DNA from: Exiguobacterium sp018617385
Lineage (GTDB): Bacteria > Bacillota > Bacilli > Exiguobacteriales > Exiguobacteriaceae
NCBI RefSeq assembly: GCF_018617385.1
Contig: NZ_JACSKA010000005.1
Location: forward strand, 89,170 to 153,169
Length of the DNA stretch: 64,000 bases
Direction: 5' to 3'
Shown: piece by piece, positions 1 through 7,837 of the stretch
How the letters are laid out: each line of letters begins with the position of its first letter
How positions within the stretch are numbered: position 1 is the first letter of the stretch
Made by a program: the position numbers and the translations under genes
Notes under the pieces: generated by a model
The model's database searches: none
The model's input: only the letters and a program-made list of their open reading frames with translations
Told to the model about the DNA's origin: nothing

Positions 1-1
1 C

Positions 2-145
2 ATCATTCAATGGTCGATTTTAGTCGAGTCGGTGATCGTCCTTTACGTAACAAGCGCTCTATATGTACCACATTTCTTCTTTGACACGGATGTGAAACGA
101 AGACGGCCAAATGGTTACATCCCAATTGAGGAAAGGCATCATTAA
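2..145 (+). CDS. C-terminal end of a membrane protein (5' truncated)
   Basis: An open frame enters from the left edge and ends with TAA at 143-145. The 47 visible residues begin with a hydrophobic stretch (VIVLYVTSALYV) that looks like a final membrane helix, followed by a short basic, hydrophilic tail (DVKRRRPNGY). The last bases overlap the end of the convergent nucleotidyltransferase gene. Too little remains to name a family. The frame is supported only by its openness and its membrane-like composition. Confidence 0.5.
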   Translation: MIQWSILVESVIVLYVTSALYVPHFFFDTDVKRRRPNGYIPIEERHH

Positions 146-885
146 ATCCAATCGATTTCATTCAAATAGTCTAGAAGCCGTTGATTTGTGATGTCATCTT
201 GTCTCAACAGCGCTTCTCCTTGCTCTACTCGCTGATTTTCCGGGAAATAGAGTTTTAGAATCGCCAAGCACGCTTCTACAGTCGTCGCAAAACTCTTGTC
301 CTTCACGTTGATGGTCAAATACCAACCTCGGATGACACGCTTCACGATGGAGCGTTTCTCCAGATGAGAAATCTGTCCATGAAGCAATTTAGACTTAGCT
401 GTTTCAATCGTGGAAACCAAATCCTGATTTAACGCCTCACTCACACGAGCATCCGGCTTCATGAGCGGGAATCGAGTCGAGACGTCTTCCCCGTAAACGC
501 ACGTACACAAATGTCGGAGCCAAAAGCCCCATTCAAAACGGTTCGCCGGATCCAGTGCCACATCCAGACGCCCGATATCGTAGTCGATTTTGACCACTTC
601 CGGATGCTCCGTTAGCAATCGCTCCGTCTGCTCCACTATTTCTGTCGCATCGACATCCTCATGCACGAGCACCGTCAAATCTAGATCCGATTGCCCAGCA
701 ACGGCCGTCCCGCGACCGATGCTTCCATAAAGATATATGCTGTGTAACTGTTCATCGAATGCTTCTTTCACTAATTCGATTGCTTTAAAAAGGACGATTT
801 CAAACTCAGGCTGTACATGACGGATGGACGTTTGGTTGATGACGTATCCAGCCTCGTCCGTTCCAAGTCGGGTCGGCTTGATCAT
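142..885 (-). CDS. Nucleotidyltransferase-fold protein (aminoglycoside adenylyltransferase-like)
   Basis: 247 residues. The pol-beta-type nucleotidyltransferase signature is clear: GSIGRG at residues 54-59 followed by SDLDL at 66-70, which supplies the two metal-binding aspartates. A third acidic residue probably lies in the DYDIGRLD stretch near 101-108. Such proteins transfer a nucleotide to a small molecule, RNA or protein, and some inactivate aminoglycosides; the substrate cannot be told here. The ATG overlaps the stop of the upstream DUF3841 gene by four bases (ATGA) and has an AAGGTG ribosome site inside that gene, so the two are probably translationally coupled. The C-terminal half is helical with no motif I recognise. 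Confidence 0.8.
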   Translation of the reverse strand: MIKPTRLGTDEAGYVINQTSIRHVQPEFEIVLFKAIELVKEAFDEQLHSIYLYGSIGRGTAVAGQSDLDLTVLVHEDVDATEIVEQTERLLTEHPEVVKIDYDIGRLDVALDPANRFEWGFWLRHLCTCVYGEDVSTRFPLMKPDARVSEALNQDLVSTIETAKSKLLHGQISHLEKRSIVKRVIRGWYLTINVKDKSFATTVEACLAILKLYFPENQRVEQGEALLRQDDITNQRLLDYLNEIDWI

Positions 886-1418
886 GACACACCTTGTTCG
901 ATGAACGTTTGGATATCAAGCACCTGATGAAGATGGATCTGGTCGACGATATAATAATACTTCGTATTCGATTCAGGATATGCCTCAACGATCGCTTCGC
1001 ACCATTCCCGGTCGAACATCTTCTCCCACGATGTTCGCAGCTCTTCCTCGCTCTTTGCCTCACGGTCTTCAAACGAGAGGAACCATCGATTTAAGGCGAA
1101 CACCCAATAACCTGCCTCAAGTGCTAAAACGGCCTCATCAGGTAGCTCGACGGTCAAGACGACACCCGGTTCTCCCACCTCTAAAAAACCACCACGTGCG
1201 ACATCTGGTTTGGTGTCACTAAGCCAGACGGGATCATTCCCATTCAGTAATCGCTTCTTGCGCTGCTCATATTGAGCAGCCAACCAATCATAGGCAGGCC
1301 GATGATTGGCATCATCCTCATCTTTAAGCATGCCGTAGTTCGGGTCGCCGAATAAAAAACCATTCTTCTTAGCGGCCTCCCACGCAGCTGCATGTTGATA
1401 TGTATAATAGATTGCCAT
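882..1418 (-). CDS. DUF3841-family protein, copy 1
   Basis: 178 residues starting MAIYYTYQ. This start was chosen because AAAGGAG lies at a good distance and the two paralogues at 1796-2431 and 11888-12532 begin the same way (MGIYYTHQ). Shared family features: YDWL/YDWM followed by QYE and an R near residue 50-60, a VWLSD/IWCWDEFPD segment, a RGG segment, the block GVVLTVELPDE, and SWEKMFDREWCE. I recall this pattern as the DUF3841 family, which has no established function. It is the first gene of a two-gene unit with the nucleotidyltransferase. It is shorter than its paralogues, lacking the C-terminal LLDRVRG segment. Confidence 0.8.
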   Translation of the reverse strand: MAIYYTYQHAAAWEAAKKNGFLFGDPNYGMLKDEDDANHRPAYDWLAAQYEQRKKRLLNGNDPVWLSDTKPDVARGGFLEVGEPGVVLTVELPDEAVLALEAGYWVFALNRWFLSFEDREAKSEEELRTSWEKMFDREWCEAIVEAYPESNTKYYYIVDQIHLHQVLDIQTFIEQGVS

Positions 1419-1545
1419 GCAATCGACTCCTTTCAAATCTCTGTATTCAGTGTAACGAGAATATAGGATACAATGCCAGTGCCACTCTTTCATTCTGGAT
1501 GGATTTGGAAGTATAATGAAGGCGTAGAAAAGGAGGCATGTCTAA

Positions 1546-1770
1546 ATGAACGTCATCATGGTTTCATTATTCGGACTCATCTTCACGATTTTGCCAATCG
1601 CCGTACTAATCATCGGTATGTTGTGGATTCGTAATGTCGTCGTGCGTTTTGAGAAACGGGCTGACGAGCAACTCTTTATGGAACGTGAACGCTCGAAGCA
1701 GTTACAAGTATTGATTGATCGCCTTGACCACATCGAACAACAATTAGATTCGAACGCAAAACGCAGCTGA
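1546..1770 (+). CDS. Small membrane-anchored coiled-coil protein
   Basis: 74 residues with a strong AAAAGGAGG ribosome site before the ATG. Residues 1-28 form one hydrophobic helix, then a basic hinge (RNVVVRFEKR), then a charged heptad-like helix to the end (LFMERERSKQLQVLIDRLDH). This layout suits a single-pass protein with a cytoplasmic coiled coil. It resembles many small uncharacterised Firmicutes proteins; no function is claimed. The stop codon lies inside the following terminator hairpin. Confidence 0.75.
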   Translation: MNVIMVSLFGLIFTILPIAVLIIGMLWIRNVVVRFEKRADEQLFMERERSKQLQVLIDRLDHIEQQLDSNAKRS

Positions 1771-1790
1771 CTTAAGTTAGCTGCGTTTCG
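1758..1790. terminator. Hairpin between convergent genes
   Basis: AAACGCAGCT (1759-1768) pairs perfectly with AGCTGCGTTT (1779-1788). It sits between the small membrane-protein gene and the convergent DUF3841 gene and probably serves both directions; T-runs are short. Confidence 0.7.
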
Positions 1791-1795
1791 TCTGA

Positions 1796-2431
1796 TCACA
1801 CTTTCCATTCAAACGGTTTAGATCGAATGAGTCCGAGCTTATGCCCGATTCGCCACCCCATCCCTCTCACTCGGTCTAATAAACTATCGCCTCGACCGAC
1901 AAAAGGCATAACGGCTCGCACTTGAGTTAAATCAATTCGGTGGATGACGTGTTGATATACCAATTCGACATTAGGTTGGTCCGCGACGGACGCTTCGCAC
2001 CATGCTTTGTCAAAAATACGTTCCCACGATTGACGCACGAACCGTTCGTCCGGTTCGTCTTCTCGGTCATACTCTTCTAACGTCTCATACAATGGAAAGT
2101 TACTAAGCACATGATGCCAATACGAAAACTCGGATGCCAACACTTCTTCATCGGGTATCTCAACAGTCAAGACGACACCTCGGTTCCCCTCACCAATATG
2201 TCCTCCCCTTCCCAAATCGGGAAACTCGTCCCAACACCAAATCGGATAGTTCCCATTCAATGAGATACCGATACGCTTCTCGTATTGTTCGACCATCCAA
2301 TCATAGGCAGGCTTGAACTCTTCCAACCCGTCTTCACTGAACAACGCATATTCTCCACTCGCTTCAAGATATCCTTTCCTCAAAGCTTGTCGCCATGCTT
2401 CTTCTCGTTGATGTGTGTAGTAGATGCCCAT
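1796..2431 (-). CDS. DUF3841-family protein, copy 2
   Basis: 211 residues starting MGIYYTHQ. The start is set by AAAGGA nine bases upstream and by paralogue alignment; a longer frame begins six codons earlier without its own site. It shares long identical blocks with the copy at 11888-12532: YDWMVEQYE, RIGISL, GNYP.WCWDEFPDL, RGGHIG, GVVLTVE, HRI.L.QVRAVMPF, LLDRVRG. It stands alone, convergent with the small coiled-coil gene. Role unknown; DUF3841 is recalled, not searched. Confidence 0.82.
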   Translation of the reverse strand: MGIYYTHQREEAWRQALRKGYLEASGEYALFSEDGLEEFKPAYDWMVEQYEKRIGISLNGNYPIWCWDEFPDLGRGGHIGEGNRGVVLTVEIPDEEVLASEFSYWHHVLSNFPLYETLEEYDREDEPDERFVRQSWERIFDKAWCEASVADQPNVELVYQHVIHRIDLTQVRAVMPFVGRGDSLLDRVRGMGWRIGHKLGLIRSKPFEWKV

Positions 2432-2516
2432 ACCTTTCAATCCTTTCATCGTTACTCGTCTGCTAGTTTAAAAAATTTCAGCAGAAGAACTACGATAAAA
2501 AAATAACCAGGTTATA

Positions 2517-2939
2517 TTATATGATGGGTCTGAATGATACGGGTGAAGATAGATTAATCAGGGACGAGGGACGACCGTATTCCATCGATTCGTCGATGAA
2601 CGTCTCTAATGTGCGCACGTTTTCCGTTACCACTTTGACGAGGTAACTATACTGCCCGGCTAAGCGATGACATTCGATCACGGACGGCTGTTGACGACAA
2701 AATTCACGGAACGCCTCACAACGATGGGTGTCATATAGAATAAAGGCAGTCACGTGTTTGTCCATCTTTTCGGGGTTGATGACGGCCCGATACCCTGTGA
2801 TGACTCCACGTTCTTCAAGTCGCTTCACCCGTTCGGTCGCAGCAGGCGTAGACAATCCAATTTGTCGTCCTAATTCGGTCATCGAGATTCGGGCTTGTTG
2901 TTGCATCAATTCAACAATATGGCGGTCTATTTCATCCAT
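2517..2939 (-). CDS. Lrp/AsnC-family transcriptional regulator
   Basis: 140 residues, the usual Lrp length. The N-terminal winged helix-turn-helix includes ISMTELGRQIGLSTPAATER (about residues 19-38), followed by a C-terminal RAM effector-binding domain (VINPEKMDKHVTAFILYDTH onward). The start is the ATG preceded by AAAGGTGA; a TTG six codons earlier lacks a site. Such proteins respond to amino acids and often control the divergent neighbour, here the isochorismatase-type hydrolase, across a ~145 bp shared promoter region. That regulatory link is inferred. Confidence 0.9.
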   Translation of the reverse strand: MDEIDRHIVELMQQQARISMTELGRQIGLSTPAATERVKRLEERGVITGYRAVINPEKMDKHVTAFILYDTHRCEAFREFCRQQPSVIECHRLAGQYSYLVKVVTENVRTLETFIDESMEYGRPSSLINLSSPVSFRPII

Positions 2940-3083
2940 TTGGCATTCACCTTTCAAAATAAAGTAAAACGGTACATAATCCGTTCTTTCTTAAGTCATT
3001 CGCTGAAACTTCCGTCAAACCTCTATGTATCTGTATTCCTCCGTTGCATACACTTGAAGTAACCAATTCAAGGGGGAATCAAC

Positions 3084-3665
3084 ATGCAAACGACAGTCGT
3101 TCCATTACTCATCATCGATGTCCAACAAGCCTTTCACGATCCAAGCTGGGGCAACCGTAACAATCCACAATGTGAAGAGAATATCGCACGGTTGATTGAA
3201 GCATGGGAAAATCATGATCAACCCATCATCTACGTCCAACATGTCACGAACGTTCCAACCTCACTCTTCTATTTCAAAAAAGACGGTCATTTGTTCCAAG
3301 ACTTTATACAACCTCGTGAACAAGATGTCATCCTGACGAAACAGGTGAATAGCGCCTTCATCGGAACAGACTTACAGGAACGACTCGAATCACTTGGTGC
3401 GACACAAATCGTCATCACCGGATTAATCACGAACCATTGTGTCGAGACGACCGCACGGATGGCAGGAAACTTAGGATTCAACCCAATCGTCGTCTCTGAT
3501 GCGACGGCGACGTTCGACCGTCAATCAATCAGTGGGGCATGGATTCCCGCAGCGGTCATCCATGACGTGTCGCTTGCTAGTCTAAATGAAGAATTTGCAT
3601 CGATTCAGACGACGGAAGCTACGCTCCAGCTCATTCAGCAAAAAGAAGTACAGTCCTTCTCATGA
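3084..3665 (+). CDS. Cysteine hydrolase of the isochorismatase family
   Basis: 193 residues. The family's catalytic triad is visible: D12 in LIIDVQ, K86 in ILTKQVNSAF, and nucleophile C119 in TNHCVETTA, with the typical cis-peptide region before the cysteine. The family hydrolyses amides, isochorismate, nicotinamide and similar compounds; the substrate is not evident. GGGGGA-type ribosome site precedes the ATG. The gene is divergent from the Lrp-type regulator and ends in its own terminator. Confidence 0.88.
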   Translation: MQTTVVPLLIIDVQQAFHDPSWGNRNNPQCEENIARLIEAWENHDQPIIYVQHVTNVPTSLFYFKKDGHLFQDFIQPREQDVILTKQVNSAFIGTDLQERLESLGATQIVITGLITNHCVETTARMAGNLGFNPIVVSDATATFDRQSISGAWIPAAVIHDVSLASLNEEFASIQTTEATLQLIQQKEVQSFS

Positions 3666-3680
3666 AGGCTGTACTTCTTT
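3643..3680 (+). terminator. Rho-independent terminator of the hydrolase gene
   Basis: AAGAAGTACAG (3643-3653) pairs with CTGTACTTCTT (3669-3679), overlapping the 3' end of the coding region. Part of the stem also falls in the opposite-strand frame at 3660-3779. Confidence 0.75.
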
Positions 3681-3779
3681 GATATCATCCGGCTTGACCT
3701 TGAAGCGCATAAACGAACATCAGCATTCGTCCCAGTGTTCTTGCCGATATCGTGTAAGACAAATCAAAGGGCAGTCCAT
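3660..3779 (-). pseudogene. Possible small Cys-rich ORF interrupted by TGA between two Cys codons
   Basis: On the minus strand a frame from ATG (3779) encodes MDCPLICLTRYRQEHWDEC, then TGA (3722-3720), then CSFMRFKVKPDDIKEVQPS and a TGA stop. The context Cys-TGA-Cys and the protein-like sequence after the stop suggest either a nonsense-inactivated small gene or, much less likely, a recoded codon. There is no convincing ribosome site before the ATG, and a TAG directly precedes it. The 3' end overlaps the convergent hydrolase gene. Listed with low confidence because the frame could be chance. Confidence 0.25.
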
Positions 3780-3845
3780 CTATGCAAGGTTATATTTCCT
3801 TCAAGTAATGGTATATGACCTTCTCCTTTTCTAATCTTGCATGTT

Positions 3846-4316
3846 TCAATCAACTTGGCCGGCTTTTCCCCGACTGTACAATCGATGCGTCACATGACAT
3901 GCATCGACTTGCTTCAATTTGCGGTCAAGGCTCTCGGATGCGACGATACTAAATAAAACGAGACTACAAGCCAACAGCAATCCCAAAGCGTAACCTTCTC
4001 TAAATAAAATCATCATACTCAAGAGTGTAAATAGTACAATCATTCCAAAACCTAGAGCACACTCATACCAGCCGAGTCGTCGATATCGTACGCTTTCGTT
4101 AAATGTCAAAAGAGCATTCGTCCGAAACACAAGCTTGATACAAGCTGTGACCGGAAATAAGATGATGAACCAAGTGATTTCGGCTAACCGTTGATAATCG
4201 TTCCAGTAAAACAGAGCACCACTGAAGACAATCAAGAGCCCTACTTGAATCGCAAGACGGGTCGAGCGTTTTCCAGATGCGTACATATGATTGAAGCGTT
4301 GTTTCGTTTCACTCAT
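3846..4316 (-). CDS. Multi-pass membrane protein of unknown function
   Basis: 156 residues with a GAGGTG ribosome site. Four hydrophobic helices are visible: about 21-37, 48-62, 87-105 and 110-128, with a basic N-terminus (KRSTR) and a charged C-terminal tail. No family motif recognised. It follows the 65-residue membrane protein and the MazG-like gene closely (10 and 4-base spacing or overlap), so all three probably form one operon read leftward. Confidence 0.6.
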   Translation of the reverse strand: MSETKQRFNHMYASGKRSTRLAIQVGLLIVFSGALFYWNDYQRLAEITWFIILFPVTACIKLVFRTNALLTFNESVRYRRLGWYECALGFGMIVLFTLLSMMILFREGYALGLLLACSLVLFSIVASESLDRKLKQVDACHVTHRLYSRGKAGQVD

Positions 4317-4325
4317 CCACTCACC

Positions 4326-4523
4326 TCACGACACGACTTTTCGTTTCATCTGTCTCCAATGCACAAACGCATTTGCAAACCAAATGATTGTTAGTAGCGG
4401 GAACATGACGTTCATCCAGTTCGCGCGTTCGATGTGGAACAAAGGAATCGCAAGAAAGAGAGCCAAGTTCAATATACCTGCTCCAAGATACATAAAAAAT
4501 AGTATTCGGTGATTCGATTTCAT
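4326..4523 (-). CDS. Small two-helix membrane protein
   Basis: 65 residues with two hydrophobic helices (about 8-28 and 35-53) and a basic tail ending WRQMKRKVVS. Its ATG overlaps the stop of the MazG-like gene by four bases (ATGA), which indicates translational coupling. Function unknown. Confidence 0.6.
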   Translation of the reverse strand: MKSNHRILFFMYLGAGILNLALFLAIPLFHIERANWMNVMFPLLTIIWFANAFVHWRQMKRKVVS

Positions 4524-4840
4524 CGTGAATCCTCTGTACTCAAAACCGGATACTTCACTGCGTTTTTCACAAGCTTGTCTTCAATTGCTTTCGAAACATC
4601 GATTCCAGTAGCGTGAGCGAACGTCAGCGCATAGATCAACACATCTGCCAATTCCTCTTCCATCTCCGTCTTCTTCGTCTCAAGCGCTTCTTCACTCGAC
4701 ACCCATTGGAATACCTCAAGGAGCTCACTCGCCTCAAGTGATAACGATAACGCTAAGTCTTTAGGGTTATGATGGAACGCCCAATCACGCTCATCTCGGA
4801 ATTCAATTACTTTATCCATTAGTCGTTGTACTTCGTTCAT
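4520..4840 (-). CDS. MazG-like nucleotide pyrophosphohydrolase
   Basis: 106 residues from the ATG at 4840; a TTG at 4882 would add 14 residues but has no ribosome site. The all-alpha NTP-pyrophosphatase motifs are present: EASELLE followed by EMEEELADVLIY, supplying the metal-binding ExxE and ExxD residues. The pattern (FRDERDW, SLEASELLEVFQW, KAIEDKLVKNAVKYPV) matches the MazG-like/dCTPase-type group that hydrolyses (d)NTPs to monophosphates for pool cleaning. It is the first gene of a probable three-gene operon with two small membrane proteins. Confidence 0.85.
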   Translation of the reverse strand: MNEVQRLMDKVIEFRDERDWAFHHNPKDLALSLSLEASELLEVFQWVSSEEALETKKTEMEEELADVLIYALTFAHATGIDVSKAIEDKLVKNAVKYPVLSTEDSR

Positions 4841-4947
4841 ACTCTTCACGTCCAATCCATTTAATGTAAATAATCTTTTCAACTACATATAAAGTTAAAT
4901 TATGTATAATAAAGGTGTAACTAAATGCATTCAAAGGGAGTGTTTAC

Positions 4948-5067
4948 ATGATTAAAAAAAAGAAATATAAATTAATCCGACGTGGTGGTTATTGCTACGT
5001 ATGCGGAGATACTTTTAATTATCTTTGTGACGACTGCGGACATTGTAGATGGTGTTGTACTTGCTAA
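4948..5067 (+). CDS. 39-residue cysteine-rich (zinc-ribbon-like) protein
   Basis: A strong AAAGGGAG site sits seven bases before ATG (4948). The product starts with a basic patch (MIKKKKYKLIRRGG), then CYVCGDTF, LCDDCGHC and RWCCTC: eight cysteines at 16, 19, 27, 30, 33, 36, 37 and 39, arranged as CxxC pairs that could bind one or two zinc ions. The codons are AT-rich. A perfect terminator hairpin follows directly, so it is a compact single-gene unit. Function unknown; it could bind nucleic acid or be a small toxin-like or regulatory peptide. Confidence 0.7.
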   Translation: MIKKKKYKLIRRGGYCYVCGDTFNYLCDDCGHCRWCCTC

Positions 5068-5081
5068 AAATAAAGCATATT

Positions 5082-5111
5082 AAGGCGTATGATATTCTTG
5101 TCATACGCCTT
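5082..5111 (+). terminator. Terminator after the Cys-rich gene
   Basis: AAGGCGTATGA (5082-5092) and TCATACGCCTT (5101-5111) form a perfect 11-bp stem with an 8-base loop. Confidence 0.8.
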
Positions 5112-5147
5112 ACTCTTTGAGATTATTTATCACAAATTTATTTCCAC

Positions 5148-5300
5148 TTATTTTTTTGTAGACTTATTTTCTGCTGTACGAGATTTTCCAGCATCGCTTC
5201 GCTTAGCTCTCCATTTCCCATCCGAATTTTTAGATCTAACGTTTCCGGCGGTAGGACCAGTTTTTACAATCGGTCCTTTTGTATCTTTAGGACTAGGCAT
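5148..5300 (-). CDS. Small basic protein, 50 residues, unknown
   Basis: ATG at 5300 follows AAGGAG at seven bases. The product is hydrophilic and lysine-rich: MPSPKDTKGP, then VRSKNSDGKWRAKRSDAGKS and a KSTKK end. The DGKW..KR..A pattern faintly resembles DUF2188-type small proteins, but this is not certain. It lies 17 bases downstream of the coiled-coil gene at 5318-5725 and is probably cotranscribed with it. Confidence 0.55.
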   Translation of the reverse strand: MPSPKDTKGPIVKTGPTAGNVRSKNSDGKWRAKRSDAGKSRTAENKSTKK

Positions 5301-5317
5301 ATGAATTCTCCTTACTA

Positions 5318-5725
5318 TTAATTTTTATTTATTACATACTTTAGAGCAGCTTTTAGTTCCCCATCAGATTTATCACGGAGTTCTTCAAGACTCTCCAAAG
5401 TATAATAACTAGATTCAATTTTTTTTACATACTCGGATATTAGTTTATTTCTTTCTTTGATTTCTCTACCCAACGCTAATTTATATGTTCCTCCTGCCTC
5501 CGGGTATTTCTCCATAAGAGTTTCATATGAAAAATTCTGAGATTTCACTAGACTAAGAACCCTATCTAGCTCATCTTCTTTTCTTTCTACTTTTTTCATA
5601 TGAATATCATGCTTTTTTTCAATATGTTCAGATGCAGATTCTATAGTGCTCGAAACTTTTCCTCCGGATTTTTTGTCTAGATACTGGAGAACTATCTCTC
5701 CTACAAATTGTACAAATAAATTCAT
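5318..5725 (-). CDS. Helical coiled-coil protein of unknown function
   Basis: 135 residues with an AGGTGA site before ATG. The N-terminus (MNLFVQFVGEIVLQYL) is amphipathic to hydrophobic; the remainder is charged helix with heptad character (HIEKKHDIHMKKVERKEDEL, ERNKLISEYVKKIESSYYTL). Codons are strikingly A/T-rich compared with the ABC transporter genes that follow, which suggests horizontal gain together with the adjacent small genes. No family recognised. Confidence 0.6.
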   Translation of the reverse strand: MNLFVQFVGEIVLQYLDKKSGGKVSSTIESASEHIEKKHDIHMKKVERKEDELDRVLSLVKSQNFSYETLMEKYPEAGGTYKLALGREIKERNKLISEYVKKIESSYYTLESLEELRDKSDGELKAALKYVINKN

Positions 5726-5877
5726 TATAGTTCACCTCGTTTAGGTATTCTTATATATTACATTAAATTCAATACAAATAGGTTTTAAAATGGATAATTT
5801 AGTAAATGATTTCTTGATAAACAAGCGCTTTATAGCAAATATTTATATCAGATTAATTATAGATTAGGAGGGATTCG

Positions 5878-6858
5878 GTGCTTACTTTCCAAAACGTCTC
5901 GGTTCGCCAACAAGACACACTCATTCTCGAAAACATTTCATTTACGATCCAACCAGGTGAGTTGGCCGCCATTCACTGTGGCGTGATTTCTCGGGAAATC
6001 ATCTTCGGTCTCATCAGTCAGGAGATCACGACTTATACCGGTAACATCGACCACGCTTCAACGATGTCTCTCTTCTCCATCCGGGACGGTTTATACGATC
6101 GACTCACCATCGAGGAGTATTTACGCTTCACCAAGAGTCTTTATGATTCATCCGAATCAGTCGAATCGGTGATGCAGCAACTCCAACTCACAACTTATCG
6201 CAAGCAACGCCTCCACCGTCTCAATCGCTCCCTTGTCAGACGCACGCAGTACGCCGCGCTGCTTCTCCAAGACCGTGACCTGTATGTGTTTGAAGAACCG
6301 GACCAAGACGTGGACCAAGAGACACGCCACCTTTTACGCGATACGTTGCAAACACTGACGTCGAGACAAAAAGCCGTCCTCTTGTTGACGAGCAACATGG
6401 AGAGTGCGCTCTTCATGACATCGACCGTTTATCGGATCGACCATCGTCACTTACGCCTGTTAGACGTGGAACCGGAAGATGCAGGTGATTCGGAAATTTC
6501 ATCTGAGATTATCCACGTCCGTTTCGAGAAGATTCCAACGAAAGTGAACGAAAAAATCATCTTACTCGATCCTCCTGAAATCGACTTCATTGAGAGCCAG
6601 GACGGCCAATCGATTCTACATAGTGAATCTCAGCAGTTCCCAAGCGTCTTCACGATGAACGAACTTGAGACGCGTTTGACCCCGTACGGTTTCTTCCGCT
6701 GCCATCGGTCATATCTCGTGAACTTACAACGTGTGCGTGAAGTCATCACCTATACGAAAAATAGCTTCAGTCTCGTCTTGGATGATTCAGAGAAGACAAC
6801 AATTCCGTTATCTAAGACAAAAATGGCAGAATTGAAGACGATGATGGGGCTCAAATAG
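5878..6858 (+). CDS. ABC pseudo-ATPase fused to LytTR DNA-binding domain
   Basis: 326 residues from a GTG start with an AGGAGG site. Residues 1-200 follow the order of an ABC ATPase (LTFQNVSVR, ISFTIQPGELAAI, ...LYVFEEPDQDVD), but the Walker A loop is replaced by IHCGVISREIIF and the LSGGQ signature is degenerate, so ATP hydrolysis is unlikely. About residues 225-326 are a LytTR domain (FFRCHRSYLVNLQRVREVI, PLSKTKMAELK), which binds direct-repeat DNA sites. It lies 130 bp upstream of a true ABC ATPase and permease and most likely senses the transporter or its substrate and controls the operon. Confidence 0.85.
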   Translation: MLTFQNVSVRQQDTLILENISFTIQPGELAAIHCGVISREIIFGLISQEITTYTGNIDHASTMSLFSIRDGLYDRLTIEEYLRFTKSLYDSSESVESVMQQLQLTTYRKQRLHRLNRSLVRRTQYAALLLQDRDLYVFEEPDQDVDQETRHLLRDTLQTLTSRQKAVLLLTSNMESALFMTSTVYRIDHRHLRLLDVEPEDAGDSEISSEIIHVRFEKIPTKVNEKIILLDPPEIDFIESQDGQSILHSESQQFPSVFTMNELETRLTPYGFFRCHRSYLVNLQRVREVITYTKNSFSLVLDDSEKTTIPLSKTKMAELKTMMGLK

Positions 6859-6903
6859 TCTCCATTCACAGTTCTATTCACTTCATTCAACTCCTGATAA
6901 GCG

Positions 6904-6919
6904 CCATTTATCACCATTT
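6904..6919 (+). promoter_or_regulatory. Candidate LytTR-type direct repeat
   Basis: Two copies of CCATTT (6904-6909 and 6914-6919) lie exactly one helical turn apart, upstream of the exporter ATPase gene and just after the LytTR regulator gene. LytTR proteins bind imperfect direct repeats, so this is a reasonable target, but it is inferred from position and spacing only. Confidence 0.3.
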
Positions 6920-6988
6920 GAATGCGGTCCCCTTTTATTCCTTATACGATAGAGGCAAGCAAGATGACATCGACAAGGAGGAATGGGA

Positions 6989-7837
6989 ATGGAACCAATC
7001 ATTCAAGTGAACGGGTTGAAGAAATTATTTGGAAACGAGGAAGCGTTACATGATGTGACGTTCACAGTTGGAAAAGGAGAAGTGTTCGGCTTCTTGGGAC
7101 CGAGTGGTTCTGGAAAGACGACGACGATTAAAATTCTGACGTCACAGCTCGCACAGACATCTGGAGATGCAACTGTCTTCGGTGTGCCGGTAGCCGGCTT
7201 GAAACAAGAACAGTATCGTAAACGCATCGGCGTGCTGACGGACAATAGCGGTCTCTATACACGACTTTCTATAGAAGAGAACTTGAGCTTATATTGTGAC
7301 CTCTATGATGAACCAAAGACTCGGATCGATGAGGTATTGAACATGGTCAACCTCAGCGGGGAACGGAAAAAGCGCATCGACAAACTCTCTAGAGGGATGT
7401 TGCAACGGGTGACGCTCGCACGCGCCCTTCTTCATGAGCCAGAGCTCCTGTTTCTAGATGAACCGACCTCGGCTCTCGACCCGGTCAACTCTCGACATAT
7501 CTATAAAGGGATTGAACGGTTGAAGGCAAACGGAACGACCATATTTTTAACGACCCACGACATGCAAGAAGCCGAAGAGCTGTGTGACCGTGTCGCTTTC
7601 TTACATCAAGGGTCGATTCAACTTCTCGATGCCCCGAACGTATTGCGCAGGAAATATGCGACGGGATCGATGCGAGTCGAATTGAACAACGGTCAGACGC
7701 ATGAAGTGACACAAACCGACGAAGGCGCGGACTGGCTCCATAAACAGATGCGTGCTAAAAATATCGCGTCAATCCATTCCAATGAGCCGACACTCGGCGA
7801 CATCTTTATCGAAGTGACAGGGAGGAAATTATCATGA
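6989..7837 (+). CDS. ABC-2-type exporter ATP-binding protein
   Basis: 282 residues from the ATG seven bases after AGGAGG; an ATG two codons earlier is too close to the site. Walker A GPSGSGKTT near residue 36, signature LSRGMLQRV near 134, Walker B LLFLDEPTSALD near 153, switch histidine in TTHD. The length and the C-terminal extension match drug or bacteriocin exporter ATPases (CcmA/NatA type). It overlaps the permease gene by four bases and pairs with it to energise export. Confidence 0.92.
   Translation: MEPIIQVNGLKKLFGNEEALHDVTFTVGKGEVFGFLGPSGSGKTTTIKILTSQLAQTSGDATVFGVPVAGLKQEQYRKRIGVLTDNSGLYTRLSIEENLSLYCDLYDEPKTRIDEVLNMVNLSGERKKRIDKLSRGMLQRVTLARALLHEPELLFLDEPTSALDPVNSRHIYKGIERLKANGTTIFLTTHDMQEAEELCDRVAFLHQGSIQLLDAPNVLRRKYATGSMRVELNNGQTHEVTQTDEGADWLHKQMRAKNIASIHSNEPTLGDIFIEVTGRKLS

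Noticed and set aside
2480..2516. T-rich tail with ATAACC/GGTTAT after the Lrp-type gene as a terminator
   Set aside because: The stem would have almost no loop and only four stable pairs.
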